From: Ancylomarina sp. DW003
Lineage (GTDB): Bacteria; Bacteroidota; Bacteroidia; Bacteroidales; Marinifilaceae
Direction of reading: 5' to 3'
NCBI RefSeq assembly: GCF_029029505.1
Contig: NZ_JAKJSD010000002.1
Location: 372,001-436,000, forward strand
DNA length: 64,000 nucleotides
The notes under the pieces were generated by a model. It did not search any database. It worked only from the letters and a program-made list of their open reading frames with translations, and was not told where the DNA came from. Every line of letters starts with the position of its first letter. Positions within the stretch are counted from its first letter, which is position 1. The translations under genes were made by a program, and so were the position numbers. This document shows positions 27,179-37,447 of this stretch, in pieces.

Positions 27179-27988
27179 TTATCCCAATATATAATTGAAT
27201 GTTCTTCGCTTTCCTTCTTTCATCAAAATCACTTGATTCAAACTGGCTGAAATCACTCTAAACTTATCTCCTTTGTACTCAACAAAAACGTGAAGACCTT
27301 CAACCGTATAATTTTTTAAATTTACAACAGTCATTTTCCCTTTCAGAATAGTAGGCGTTTTCTTATTGTAAGGCATTTGTACAATTTCCTTTAAACGAAA
27401 ATTATTACGGCGCTCAACTACCTTTTTAAATTCATCAATATTTAGGGTTCTATTCGAATAAGCTACACCTGTTAAAATAACCTCGGCCGTATTGGTACTA
27501 TTGCTCCAAGCATTATAACGATGCCCCTCGGTATGATCACTCGATAAATGAACCACGTTAGCTCCAAGCATAGCAGCACGTATCTTCAACTTTCTGGTTG
27601 CCTTATTCTTAATCTTATTCAAATTCGAAAGAGCTGTTCCAGCTTTTACCTTCGACGATACATCACCTAGCTTAAATAAACCATCAACTTCATCGTCAAT
27701 TGTAGTAGTCACTACCTTCTCCCAATCTTCCCAGCCATTCACCTCCTTATAGCCTGTCGATTCAGCAAAAACTTCTTTTCTCCCCGAAGAATAACTAATC
27801 TTCTGAATCTTATTCTTATTTATAGATATCAAAATGTCCTCTTCAGGATAAGAGTATTTCACATTCTCGTCTGCGATTTCCTTAATCTTACAAACGATCA
27901 TTTTATTGTTAGTAAAAATAGTATCTCGTTTTTGAGCGAATGTTGAACTGCAACATAAAATAGCAGCTAATAGAATGGTTAGTCTCAT
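27179..27988 (-). CDS. Secreted protein of unknown function
   Basis: The product has 269 residues with a clear signal peptide (MRLTILLAAILCCSSTFAQ). The first domain (DTIFTNNKMIVCKIKEI, then VKYSYPEEDILISINKNKI) is a beta-rich segment often found at the start of Bacteroidota envelope proteins that report on a stored conversion such as 'how to express a setting in a cell'. This is a resemblance only. A helical middle with GANVVHLSSDHTEG resembles DUF4156-like lipoproteins. A C-terminal beta-rich domain follows. It is predicted to be periplasmic. No operon partner is evident. Confidence 0.65.
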   Translation of the reverse strand: MRLTILLAAILCCSSTFAQKRDTIFTNNKMIVCKIKEIADENVKYSYPEEDILISINKNKIQKISYSSGRKEVFAESTGYKEVNGWEDWEKVVTTTIDDEVDGLFKLGDVSSKVKAGTALSNLNKIKNKATRKLKIRAAMLGANVVHLSSDHTEGHRYNAWSNSTNTAEVILTGVAYSNRTLNIDEFKKVVERRNNFRLKEIVQMPYNKKTPTILKGKMTVVNLKNYTVEGLHVFVEYKGDKFRVISASLNQVILMKEGKRRTFNYILG

Positions 27989-28394
27989 GTTTGGGATTTT
28001 TAATTATTTTATTGTGTTTGTATTTGATTTTTTCAGTTGGCATTTTCGATAAACAATAAGTCAATCTTAAATACATAATGTTTAAAATATTAAATCTCTC
28101 TCACAAACTTCCCTCCCAAACATATCGAGATATTCTATCACAAACAGCTTCCTATTTTTTTCAAAATATTGTCAAATTTATGAAAAACAAAAAAACTGAC
28201 AAACTTTGAATTATTATTTTCATAAATATCAAAAACCAAGCCAAAAGTGAATTTAGCTGCAATATTTTTTTTATATACATAAAAAAATTTATCAAAAGCC
28301 TAATTTTATTAAGGATACATTTTTTTTGATTCGATTACCTAAGTCCAATATAATTCGTATTTTCAAACTGATTTTTCCAAACCCCAACACCACT
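27989..28394. other. AT-rich divergent intergenic region
   Basis: This region lies between a minus-strand secreted-protein gene and the plus-strand Cache kinase. It contains a perfect 11-bp inverted repeat, ATTTATGAAAA (28176-28186) and TTTTCATAAAT (28217-28227), separated by 30 bases, which could be a regulator site. No gene was seen. Confidence 0.35.
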
Positions 28395-30758
28395 ATGCCG
28401 AATAAAAGAACCTTCTCAATCCCCCAAACCTTTCTCTTATATATTGTTGTATTTTTTGCTTGTTCAGCAATCCTTAGCAGCAGCTTATACCTCTTTTTCG
28501 AATACCGAAATTTTAAAACAGAAAGCAAAGCACGAGAATCATCCTATATTGAAACACAAAAGGAGCTTATAAAACACCAAGTTGAGCAGGTTTTAGAGCA
28601 CTTAGATGTAAGCCGCGATATTCGAATCAACCAAGTTAACGAAATATTGATTCATCGTGTCAATCAGGCTTATCTTTTGGTGGAAAATCTATATCAAACT
28701 AATAAGGGAAAATACAGAAAGGAAGCTATCTTACAAATGGCTCGCGAAGCGCTACGCCCTTTAAGGTCTAAAGAAATTCGCGGCGATTATTTTATTATCA
28801 GAACCAATGGAGAAGAAGTTCTTTACCCCGCACATCCAGAAGTTGAAGGCTCCAATTTTTTAGATATGCCGGATTCGCCTGAAAAGGACATCGTTCGTGA
28901 AGAGATTCGTATTGCATTAGAAAAAGGTGAAGGTTTTGTACAGGGTAATACCGAATCTTTCCCCACCAATCAAGCATTTAGCTCTCCTTCGGTTATTTAC
29001 GTCAAATACTTTAAACCTCTTGATATTATAATTGGTACTGGCGAATACATTCCCGACATTGAAGAAGATATAAAAAAGGAAACCAAGCAATACATCAAAA
29101 ACATACACTACGGCGTTAACCAAAAGATCTTTATTAACACAACCGATGGTGTCGCTATTATCGCTAATTCAAAAAAATACCAAGAAGGGCAAAATATTTT
29201 CGATTTGAAGGATATGAGTGGCTTCAAATTTATAAAAGCTGAAATAGAAACATCGAAGAATCTTAATGGGGGTTTCACCACGTTCAACTGGATTGACGAT
29301 GAAACCAATAAAATAGGTCAATGCATTTCCTTCGTTAAAGCTTATCCCGAATGGGATTGGGTGGTAGGCGCTTGGTTCGATCTTAGCCTAATAGAAACCA
29401 ACATTAGCGAGAGTATTCAGCAAATGAAAAAGTCGCAAATAAAAAAAGCGGCTGGCATACTTCTGCAAATCCTATTGATTCATGTCATTATCCTACTAAT
29501 ATTCCGATATGTGGCAATCAAAACCAAAAAGAACACCACCATTTTTATTCGATTGTTAAAAAAAGCGATTCATACAAACACCAATATCGAAAAAGGAAAG
29601 CTTAGCTATACCGAATTTCATACCATCGCTGATGCTACGAATAAAATAATAGAGAACAAAAAGCTAGCTGACGAAGAATTGAAAAAAAGCGAGATGCAAT
29701 TTAAATCTCTTTTCGAGATTGCTCCTATCATGATTTTAGGCATAGATAATAATCGAAAAATTACCCTTTGGAACAACGAGTGTGAAAGAGTTACGGGATA
29801 TTCTCTAACTGAAATTCAATCCGTTGATAACCCCATGAAAATGATGTTGAAGCATGAGGAAGAATATCAAACCTTGCTTTCTCATATGTTAAATCCCAAT
29901 GGGCAATTCTTTGAATATACAATCATCGATAAGAATAAGGAAGAACGCAATCAGTTTTGGGCAGGTTTCAAAAGTCCTTCAGGATTGATTATTGGTGTTG
30001 GGTATGACACCACCAAATTAACAAAAACACTAACCGAGTTAAATATTACAGCCGATAAGCTTCAGGAGGCTAATCATACTAAGGATAAGTTTTTATCAAT
30101 TATCGCTCACGATTTAAAGAATCCATTTAATGCCATTGTTGGCTTCTCCGATTTGTTATGCTCTAGCTATTCTGATTTAGATGATGACACAAAACTTGAT
30201 CTAATTAAAGATATCCAACATTCGGCCAAGCTAAATTTCAACCTGCTCGAGAAAATGCTGGAATGGGCCATGAGCCAATCCGATCAAATTCCATTCAAGC
30301 CTCAGAATCTTGACTTACAAAAAATCATAAATGATTCTAGTTCTTTTGCATCCTATCAAGCTAGTCAAAAGAATATAAAAATAACATCCAACACAGGTGA
30401 AAACATTCCTATTTTTGCTGACGAAAACATGCTTACCAGTCTGCTCCGTAACTTAATTTCCAATGCAATAAAATTTACTCCTGAGGAAGGAGAAGTGCAG
30501 ATTAAAACAGAAGCTCTTAAAGAGGATATCAAAATATCCATCAAGGACAATGGTGTAGGAATGAGCCAGGATAATATTGAAAAATTATTCCGTACCGATG
30601 CTAAGGTACAAACGACAGGCACTAGTGATGAAAAAGGAACTGGGCTTGGTCTTCTTATTTGTAAAGAGTTTGTTGACAAACATGAAGGAAAAATTTGGGT
30701 TGAAAGCCAAATAGACGAAGGCTGTGAATTCTTTATTACTTTTCCTAAAAAAAAATAA
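28395..30758 (+). CDS. Sensor histidine kinase: Cache, PAS, HisKA, HATPase
   Basis: The ATG at 28395 (MPNKRTFSIPQTFLLY) was chosen over an upstream TTG. The product has 787 residues. TM1 is at about 12-38. A large periplasmic double-Cache-like sensor spans about 50-345, with ALRPLRSKEIRGDYFIIRTN and YPEWDWVVGAWFD, typical of Cache_2 ligand-binding domains. TM2 is at about 353-375, a PAS domain at about 430-545, and HisKA has the phospho-His at 572 in IIAHDLKNPF. HATPase follows with LLRNLISNAIKFT, DNGVGM and GTGLGL. There is no receiver and no adjacent response regulator, so it is an orphan kinase. A bidirectional terminator follows. Confidence 0.92.
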   Translation: MPNKRTFSIPQTFLLYIVVFFACSAILSSSLYLFFEYRNFKTESKARESSYIETQKELIKHQVEQVLEHLDVSRDIRINQVNEILIHRVNQAYLLVENLYQTNKGKYRKEAILQMAREALRPLRSKEIRGDYFIIRTNGEEVLYPAHPEVEGSNFLDMPDSPEKDIVREEIRIALEKGEGFVQGNTESFPTNQAFSSPSVIYVKYFKPLDIIIGTGEYIPDIEEDIKKETKQYIKNIHYGVNQKIFINTTDGVAIIANSKKYQEGQNIFDLKDMSGFKFIKAEIETSKNLNGGFTTFNWIDDETNKIGQCISFVKAYPEWDWVVGAWFDLSLIETNISESIQQMKKSQIKKAAGILLQILLIHVIILLIFRYVAIKTKKNTTIFIRLLKKAIHTNTNIEKGKLSYTEFHTIADATNKIIENKKLADEELKKSEMQFKSLFEIAPIMILGIDNNRKITLWNNECERVTGYSLTEIQSVDNPMKMMLKHEEEYQTLLSHMLNPNGQFFEYTIIDKNKEERNQFWAGFKSPSGLIIGVGYDTTKLTKTLTELNITADKLQEANHTKDKFLSIIAHDLKNPFNAIVGFSDLLCSSYSDLDDDTKLDLIKDIQHSAKLNFNLLEKMLEWAMSQSDQIPFKPQNLDLQKIINDSSSFASYQASQKNIKITSNTGENIPIFADENMLTSLLRNLISNAIKFTPEEGEVQIKTEALKEDIKISIKDNGVGMSQDNIEKLFRTDAKVQTTGTSDEKGTGLGLLICKEFVDKHEGKIWVESQIDEGCEFFITFPKKK

Positions 30759-30773
30759 AAATCTTACATTAAA

Positions 30774-30806
30774 AAAACGCAAAGCTAATACACAGCTTTG
30801 CGTTTT
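30774..30806. terminator. Bidirectional terminator between convergent genes
   Basis: AAAACGCAAAGCT (30774-30786) pairs with AGCTTTGCGTTTT (30794-30806). It serves the Cache kinase on the plus strand and the TPR metallopeptidase on the minus strand. Confidence 0.88.
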
Positions 30807-30834
30807 CTTTTGAATTTTAATCTCATACCACGAT

Positions 30835-31875
30835 CTATCTATGTATCATGGCTTCGAATGTTCTCACTAAATTTTCGAAATCCGGATAAATCTTTTCTGC
30901 ATTTTCAATGGTTTGATCTTTTAATAAAAGCATCAACTTGGTTTTGCCCTCTTTATTATATAAGAAATCAATAAATGCACCTCCTATCGGATAAGATAAA
31001 CCTCTCTCGTATTCTGTTGGCGACTCCCATAATTCTAACAAATGGAATCCCTCTTCAGGGAAAGCCTTTCTTGCCTCATCCATCTTGTTACGAACCGTTT
31101 GATCGAAATACACACATATACCTTCGTTTATCAACTTACTTTTCTTAGTTGGTTTTACAGCTATATCACACAGTATATGACAAATTTCGTGTCCTTTAGT
31201 TTGTTTATACCAAGCATTAATAATCTTTCGTTTCGAACTGGCAAAGCCCAATGGCCTCCCTAACATATCGTAAGCTTCCTCCCTATCCTTCCAAACAAAC
31301 AAATCAATTTTTTTGCTTAGTTCAGCCTTAAAAAAATGATTTATATTCTCATAAGCCTTCTCATGTTGAGCCATGTATTGTTCTATATTTTCAATTACCA
31401 TTTCATCTTGAAAGTGAAAACGAATGTGTTCTGTTTCTCTTAAGTTCCATTTTTGAAAAAACTTATTTTCCTGAAAGCGCATTAACATCTTATGAGCATA
31501 GCGCGTGCAATTTCTCGTAGCTTTCATCGCAATAGCATCTTTAAAACTCTTCACAGCCTCTTTCACTTTTCCTGTATGATAATAAGCAACGCCTAAATCA
31601 GCTAAACTCCAAGCCATTACAAACATCTTTTTCTCAACTGGCATCAACCCTTTTTTCAAATAAGGAATACCCTCTTCATACTTATTCAATGCGATATATG
31701 ATCGTCCAACAACTGAATTCACTTCTGGATTTTCAGAATCTTGTTCCAAGAATACAAGCCCTTTTTCAATCACTTTCTCATGCTTTCCTTTCGAAAATAA
31801 ATGTCCTAAATCTTTCATTTGAGCTGATATACTAAAACTTACTAGCATCAGAATAATTAAACAGATATGTCTCAT
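30835..31875 (-). CDS. TPR protein with gluzincin-type metallopeptidase domain
   Basis: The product has 346 residues with a signal peptide (LIILMLVSFSISAQ). TPR-like helices span about 25-140. A C-terminal zinc peptidase domain shows His229-Glu230-x2-His233 (GHEICHIL) and a downstream Glu251 in LINEGICVYF, matching the HExxH...E layout of MA-clan gluzincins. Family members often act on unknown envelope substrates. It would be periplasmic or surface exposed. It is a single gene, convergent with the Cache kinase. Confidence 0.78.
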   Translation of the reverse strand: MRHICLIILMLVSFSISAQMKDLGHLFSKGKHEKVIEKGLVFLEQDSENPEVNSVVGRSYIALNKYEEGIPYLKKGLMPVEKKMFVMAWSLADLGVAYYHTGKVKEAVKSFKDAIAMKATRNCTRYAHKMLMRFQENKFFQKWNLRETEHIRFHFQDEMVIENIEQYMAQHEKAYENINHFFKAELSKKIDLFVWKDREEAYDMLGRPLGFASSKRKIINAWYKQTKGHEICHILCDIAVKPTKKSKLINEGICVYFDQTVRNKMDEARKAFPEEGFHLLELWESPTEYERGLSYPIGGAFIDFLYNKEGKTKLMLLLKDQTIENAEKIYPDFENLVRTFEAMIHR

Positions 31876-32043
31876 ATTATATTTTAGTTAAAAAAAGATG
31901 TTTAATATCGCATAAAGCTAAGGTTAAATACAGTTTAAGCAATATGTTTTATATTAAAATTTAGATTTACAAATCACAAATCAACTAACCTTTAAATTCA
32001 AGCTGTTCATGTATGAATAAGGCATATTCATTTTATTTTTAAC

Positions 32044-32051
32044 TATTTTTG
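32044..32051 (+). promoter_or_regulatory. Candidate -7 box for the hybrid-kinase cluster
   Basis: TATTTTTG matches TAnnTTTG exactly. It ends only 10 bases before the first in-frame ATG (32062). If it is the real promoter, either the mRNA is nearly leaderless or translation begins at the second ATG (32095). Confidence 0.4.
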
Positions 32052-32061
32052 TGCATCTTAG

Positions 32062-35000
32062 ATGAGTAAACACAACCAACTTAGTTTTATTATGAATTTG
32101 CCTGTATCAAAGTTTAAAGACTGGAAAATTAAGTCCAGGTTATTTCTTTTAACGATTGTCTCTATTACGAGCATCATTCTTTTAGGTTTTCTGGCAAATT
32201 TCTTTTTTCAATCAAGTCGGGTTCTAACCCTATTCATGAATGCCGATCGAATTCATAATAATACATTTATCAGTGGAATTCAGGACTACTACAAGTACTT
32301 GCATACCGGCGACGAAGCTCTTTACTCTTCAGCTCTAGATGGTATCAAAGGAGCCAATAAAATGGCTTACAATTTTTCAAATATTGATGATCATCTTCAG
32401 AATCTTTCAAAAAAAGAGTTTACTGAACTTTTTTACAGCTCATTCCCCACCATGCAACGGCCAGACGAAGATCTTGTCAATGTTTTCTATAAAAGATTGA
32501 AACTTCTAAGTAAGTATGCTCCTGAAAAACTAAAGCATAATCAAGAAATTGCTGACAATGGCTATCGAATTGGCCTAAAAATTCAAAAACACATAGAAAA
32601 TCACAAACCTAACGAAGTTAATCTTGAATTAATTGATGAAATTAATAATTTGAAAAGTCATTTTGGAAATTTTGCAATTGAAACAAACCAGCTTTCTAAC
32701 ACGGTTAACAAAGCTTTAATCTATGTAATTGGTTTTGTTATTCTACTCATTGCGATATTTATTTCAAGTATTTCCTATGTCATCAATCACTCTATATCAA
32801 AACCTGTTGATATCCTAGCTAAAAATTTCAATTTACTTAATAAAGGTATTCCCCAAAAAAAATTAAAATATAAAAGCAACAGCGAATTGGGAATCCTAAC
32901 TCAATCTTTCAATGAAATTCAGTTTGGCTTCTCTCGTATTATTCACAACATTCAAAAAGTTGCAGAGGGGGATTACGCAGTCAAACTAAAACCCAGATCA
33001 AAACAAGATGAATTTACGCATACTTTTAATCGTATTGTCAATCAGCTAGAAACTGCGGATAGAAAGAATAAAGATGCCAACTGGTTCCGTAATGGAATGA
33101 ATCAACTCAACGATCAATTACGAGGAGATCAGGAAATAAATGAAGTATCAACCAATGCTTTAAAATTTATCATCAATTTTCTTAATGCCGAACTCGGAGC
33201 TTTATACATTTATAATTTAGATGAAGAAGTTTTCAATCTTGCTGCAGCTCAGGGCCTGCCAGATAAAAATCAGTTCAAACTAATAAAAAAAGGACATGGT
33301 TTAGTTGGATCAATGGTTGATGCTAAAGAAATAAAGCATATAAAAGATCTACCAAGAGATTATTTCACGATTTTTTCAGGAACAGGAGAAATCTCTCCAA
33401 AAGAAATTATTCTTGTACCTCTTCTTTTCAACAATCGCTTATGGGGCGTTATGGAATTGGCATCAATTCGCGAATTTGGCTCTCATAAAATCAACTTTTT
33501 AAAAACGGCCAACGAAACAATAACTGTTAACATTGCTTCATCAATTGCACGTGAGCGCCTTGAAAGCCTTTTAAAAACAACGCAGGATCAGGCAAACGAA
33601 TTACAAGTTCAGCAAGAAGAATTAAGAGTTGCAAACGAAGAACTTGAAGAGCATACTAAAATACTTACTGCGAATGAAAAGAAACTTCAGGTTCAGCAAG
33701 AGGAACTACGCGTAGCTAACGAAGAACTTGAAGAAAGAACAAACCAGCTTGAATTGCAGAAAGACGAGATTGAAAGAAAAAATAAAAATCTTTCTCAAAC
33801 GCATGACAAACTTGAATTCAAAGCCAAAGAGCTTGAGCAAGCAAGTCAGTACAAATCAGATTTCTTAGCCAATATGTCACATGAATTGCGAACACCTCTC
33901 AATTCTCTTTTAATACTCTCAGGTATGTTAGCTAAGAACAAAAAGGGCAATCTGAATAAATCTGATATTGAATCTGCTGAAATTATCCATAAAAGTGGAA
34001 AAGATCTCCTGCAATTAATCAATGAAGTACTCGATTTATCTAAAATTGAAGCTGGCAAAATGACCATTGAATTAGCTCCAACTAATATTGATGAAATTAG
34101 TCAGGAAATTATACTTGACTTTAAACATCAAGCCGATAAAAAGAAACTTAAGCTAAACATTGAGATTGATGAGAATATCCCTAAAACCTTTATAAGCGAC
34201 AAACTTAGATTATCTCAAATCATTAAGAACCTTCTCTCAAATGCAATAAAGTTTACGAGTAAGGGCAGTATAACTGTTTCGTTCAAAAACTGCAAGGAGG
34301 GCTTTACTTTAATGAGAAAGGATTTAGATCCTGCTCAATCAATTTCAATCTCAGTAGAAGACACAGGAGTTGGTATTCCTAACGATAAAAAAGAAGCTAT
34401 TTTTGAAGCTTTTCAACAAGCTGATGGTAGTACGTCTCGCAAATATGGTGGTACAGGCTTAGGTTTATCTATTTCTAAGGAATTGGCATTTATGTTAGGT
34501 GGCGAAATTCATCTCGAAAGTGAAACGAATAAAGGTTCTATCTTCACAATTATAATTCCGACAGAATTAAATAGTAATCAAGTTGAAGATAGCTCTACAA
34601 TAACAGAACCTGTTAAACAAGAAATAAAAGTTCCTGAAACAAATTCAGACAATCCTCAAGAACCTATCAAATATATTAAAGATGACAGAGATATTCCTCT
34701 AACAAAAGCTTTGGTTCTTCTTATTCATCCAGAAAAAAAGAAGGCTAAAAAGTTATTGAATTTAATTAATAAAAATGATTTTCAATCGGTTGTGGCTCCA
34801 GATGTAGAATCTGCCATGCTACTTGTTGAGAAATATCAACCAAGCTCCATAATAATTGCATCAAAGTTGTTAGTTACAAATGCCGAAGAGCAATTATCTA
34901 TATTAAAAAACAATCCACTTACTGCAAATCTACCTCTTCACATCGTTTCTCCCATCGATGGATTAGACAGCGATGAAAAAAAACTGACTACAGTTGATGC

Positions 35001-35850
35001 TATCGATTTTGATTCTGCCATGAATCAAATAAACAATCAGTTATTCTCTGATTCCAAACATATTCTTATTGTTGAAGATAGTGCCACCACAAGAAAAGTG
35101 ATTCATACGCTTCTCCAGCAAACTAACGCCAAAATTGATGAGGCTGAAAGTGGAACTGAAGCCTTAAGTAAAATAAGGTCAAAACAATACGATTGCGTTA
35201 TTCTTGATTTAGGTTTGCCAGATTTTTCAGGACACGAGCTACTTAAAAAGCTAACAAATCTAAATATTAGCATACCTAATACAATTATTTACACAGGTAA
35301 AGAACTTTCAAGAGAAGAACATCGAGACTTAAGTAAATATACAAATTCCATTATTCTTAAGGGACTAAAATCAGATGTTCGACTTATGGATGAAGTGACT
35401 TTATTCTTGCACCACGTAGCAATAAAGAACCCCCAAATACAAACCCAAGAAATAACCGATATTGACGAATCAATATTTAAAGGAAAAAGAATTTTGGTTG
35501 TGGACGACGAGATACGAAATATCTTTGCTCTGGGAAAAATTCTCGAGGATAAAGATATGGAAGTTTTAGAAGCTGAAAATGGAAAAATTGCTCTTGAAGT
35601 TCTCGAGGAAGAAAGTAATATCGATTTAGTTTTGATGGATGTAATGATGCCAGAAATGGACGGTTATACGGCAATCGAACATATTAGAAAAACACCAAAA
35701 ATAAAAAACATACCAGTAATCTGTACCACTGCTAAAGCAATGAAAGAAGATTACGACAAAGCTATTGCACATGGTGCAAACGACTACTTATCTAAACCAA
35801 TTGACGAGAATAAGCTGTTTTCAATGCTAAAAATTTGGCTATACAATTAA
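32062..35850 (+). CDS. Hybrid histidine kinase with HAMP, GAF and three receiver-like domains
   Basis: The product has 1,262 residues; a start at 32095 is also possible. TM1 is at about 28-48, a periplasmic helical bundle follows, and TM2 is at about 218-240. HAMP is at about 242-300 and GAF at about 350-490. A coiled coil repeats QVQQEELRVANEELEE twice. HisKA has the phospho-His at 607 ([15 protein letters not shown]), and HATPase (DTGVGIP, GGTGLGLSIS) is at about 700-830. Three receiver-like domains follow. The first (about 885-970) lacks the acidic pocket, the second has Asp1049 and the third Asp1193. It heads a cluster with a second kinase (3-base gap), CheR and CheB. Confidence 0.93.
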   Translation: MSKHNQLSFIMNLPVSKFKDWKIKSRLFLLTIVSITSIILLGFLANFFFQSSRVLTLFMNADRIHNNTFISGIQDYYKYLHTGDEALYSSALDGIKGANKMAYNFSNIDDHLQNLSKKEFTELFYSSFPTMQRPDEDLVNVFYKRLKLLSKYAPEKLKHNQEIADNGYRIGLKIQKHIENHKPNEVNLELIDEINNLKSHFGNFAIETNQLSNTVNKALIYVIGFVILLIAIFISSISYVINHSISKPVDILAKNFNLLNKGIPQKKLKYKSNSELGILTQSFNEIQFGFSRIIHNIQKVAEGDYAVKLKPRSKQDEFTHTFNRIVNQLETADRKNKDANWFRNGMNQLNDQLRGDQEINEVSTNALKFIINFLNAELGALYIYNLDEEVFNLAAAQGLPDKNQFKLIKKGHGLVGSMVDAKEIKHIKDLPRDYFTIFSGTGEISPKEIILVPLLFNNRLWGVMELASIREFGSHKINFLKTANETITVNIASSIARERLESLLKTTQDQANELQVQQEELRVANEELEEHTKILTANEKKLQVQQEELRVANEELEERTNQLELQKDEIERKNKNLSQTHDKLEFKAKELEQASQYKSDFLANMSHELRTPLNSLLILSGMLAKNKKGNLNKSDIESAEIIHKSGKDLLQLINEVLDLSKIEAGKMTIELAPTNIDEISQEIILDFKHQADKKKLKLNIEIDENIPKTFISDKLRLSQIIKNLLSNAIKFTSKGSITVSFKNCKEGFTLMRKDLDPAQSISISVEDTGVGIPNDKKEAIFEAFQQADGSTSRKYGGTGLGLSISKELAFMLGGEIHLESETNKGSIFTIIIPTELNSNQVEDSSTITEPVKQEIKVPETNSDNPQEPIKYIKDDRDIPLTKALVLLIHPEKKKAKKLLNLINKNDFQSVVAPDVESAMLLVEKYQPSSIIIASKLLVTNAEEQLSILKNNPLTANLPLHIVSPIDGLDSDEKKLTTVDAIDFDSAMNQINNQLFSDSKHILIVEDSATTRKVIHTLLQQTNAKIDEAESGTEALSKIRSKQYDCVILDLGLPDFSGHELLKKLTNLNISIPNTIIYTGKELSREEHRDLSKYTNSIILKGLKSDVRLMDEVTLFLHHVAIKNPQIQTQEITDIDESIFKGKRILVVDDEIRNIFALGKILEDKDMEVLEAENGKIALEVLEEESNIDLVLMDVMMPEMDGYTAIEHIRKTPKIKNIPVICTTAKAMKEDYDKAIAHGANDYLSKPIDENKLFSMLKIWLYN

Positions 35851-35853
35851 ATT

Positions 35854-37446
35854 ATGAGAAAAGATAAAATATTAATCGTAGACGATAAAGAAGAGAATTT
35901 AATAAGTCTTGAATATATTCTTTCTGATTTCGATGTGGAGGTTGTGAAAGCTTATTCTGGTGAAGAAGCTCTCAAATGTACATTGAAAGATGAATTTGCA
36001 ATGGCAATTCTAGATGTGCAGATGCCTGGTATGGACGGCTATGAAACCCTTGAATTAATGCGCCATAGAAAGAAAACAAAATACCTGCCAGTTATTTTTG
36101 TATCCGCTATTCATCAGAGCGATTTTCATATTGTAAAAGGTATTGAAACAGGTGCTGTCGATTTTATTCCCAAACCAATTACTCCTGAAGTTTTAAAGGG
36201 AAAGGTTAGCATCTTTCTCGATTTATACAGACAAAGAAAAGAGCTGGATCTTGTTTTAAAATATCTCGAGAATAAAAATGAAGAACTTATAATAGCCAAG
36301 AACAAAGCTGAAGAGGCCACTAATGCAAAATCAATGTTTCTCGCTAATATGTCTCACGAAATTCGTTCTCCTATGAATGGTATTTTGGGACTTTCAAGAT
36401 TAATGAAAAATGAGACGAAAAACTCAGAACATCATGATATGCTAAATGTTGTGACAACATCTGGTGAACATTTATTGCAGATTATTAATGACATACTAGA
36501 TTTCTCGAAAATTGAAGCTGGGCAAATTGAACTTGAATGTATCGATTTTGATATCAGAAAAGTTTGTGATACCATTTTTCAACTTCTAAATTTTAGAGCT
36601 ATTGAAAAAGGCATTGACTTTAACTTAGATATTGACAAAGAAATCCCCAAAGTTCTTAGAGGAGATTCATTTAGGTTAAATCAAGTCATTATGAATTTAA
36701 CTAATAATGCAGTCAAATTCACACTAAAGGGGGCCGTAAAAGTCTCAATTACACTATTAGAAAAAAATGAAGATTGGGTATCCTTATTATTCTCTGTAAA
36801 AGACACAGGCATAGGTATACCTGAGAAAGCACAGAAATCATTATTTCAGGAGTTTACTCAATCAGACAGTTCTATAACACGTCAATATGGAGGTACTGGA
36901 TTAGGTTTAGCAATTTCGAAAAACCTAACAAACCTAATGGGCGGTAAAATAAAACTTGAAAGTAAAGAAGGTATAGGATCAGAATTCATGTTTGAACTTA
37001 AATTTGAATATAAAGAGCAAGAAATGACAACAACACAAGAAAGTAATGTTGAGCTACCTCAAGATCTCTCGATACTTGTGGCTGAGGATAATCCAATTAA
37101 TCAAAAAGTTGCTGTTTTAACTCTGAGACATCTTGGATTAAGTTGCGATGTGGCAAAAAATGGACTGGAAGCTTTACAAATGTATAAGGAGAATAAGTAC
37201 GATATTATTCTTATGGATATGCAGATGCCAGTTTTAGATGGCTTAAATGCTTCTCAAAAAATCAGAAGCTTTGAAGCAAATGAAAACATCAACAATTCAA
37301 CCTATATTATTGCTTTAACCGCAAATGCATCTTCTGAAGATAAACAAATATGTATGGAAGCAGGAATGAACAATTTCATTAGTAAGCCATTTAAAGAAGA
37401 TGATCTTAGAGCTGTTTTAAGTCAAGGAATCAAAACGGTTCACTAG
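35854..37446 (+). CDS. REC-HisKA-HATPase-REC hybrid kinase
   Basis: The product has 530 residues, is soluble and has no membrane helix. An N-terminal receiver has Asp54 ([12 protein letters not shown]). A coiled-coil linker leads to HisKA with the phospho-His at 168 ([15 protein letters not shown]) and HATPase with DTGIGIP and [12 protein letters not shown]-terminal receiver has Asp455 ([12 protein letters not shown]). The layout suits a phosphorelay that takes phosphate from the upstream membrane hybrid kinase. It starts 3 bases after that gene and ends 1 base before cheR. There is no DNA-binding output domain, so output must go through partners. Confidence 0.93.
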   Translation: MRKDKILIVDDKEENLISLEYILSDFDVEVVKAYSGEEALKCTLKDEFAMAILDVQMPGMDGYETLELMRHRKKTKYLPVIFVSAIHQSDFHIVKGIETGAVDFIPKPITPEVLKGKVSIFLDLYRQRKELDLVLKYLENKNEELIIAKNKAEEATNAKSMFLANMSHEIRSPMNGILGLSRLMKNETKNSEHHDMLNVVTTSGEHLLQIINDILDFSKIEAGQIELECIDFDIRKVCDTIFQLLNFRAIEKGIDFNLDIDKEIPKVLRGDSFRLNQVIMNLTNNAVKFTLKGAVKVSITLLEKNEDWVSLLFSVKDTGIGIPEKAQKSLFQEFTQSDSSITRQYGGTGLGLAISKNLTNLMGGKIKLESKEGIGSEFMFELKFEYKEQEMTTTQESNVELPQDLSILVAEDNPINQKVAVLTLRHLGLSCDVAKNGLEALQMYKENKYDIILMDMQMPVLDGLNASQKIRSFEANENINNSTYIIALTANASSEDKQICMEAGMNNFISKPFKEDDLRAVLSQGIKTVH

Positions 37447-37447
37447 T

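Noticed and set aside
28326..28394. TTG start for the Cache kinase
   Set aside because: The ATG at 28395 gives a cleaner N-terminus directly before TM1. The extension is AT-rich intergenic sequence.
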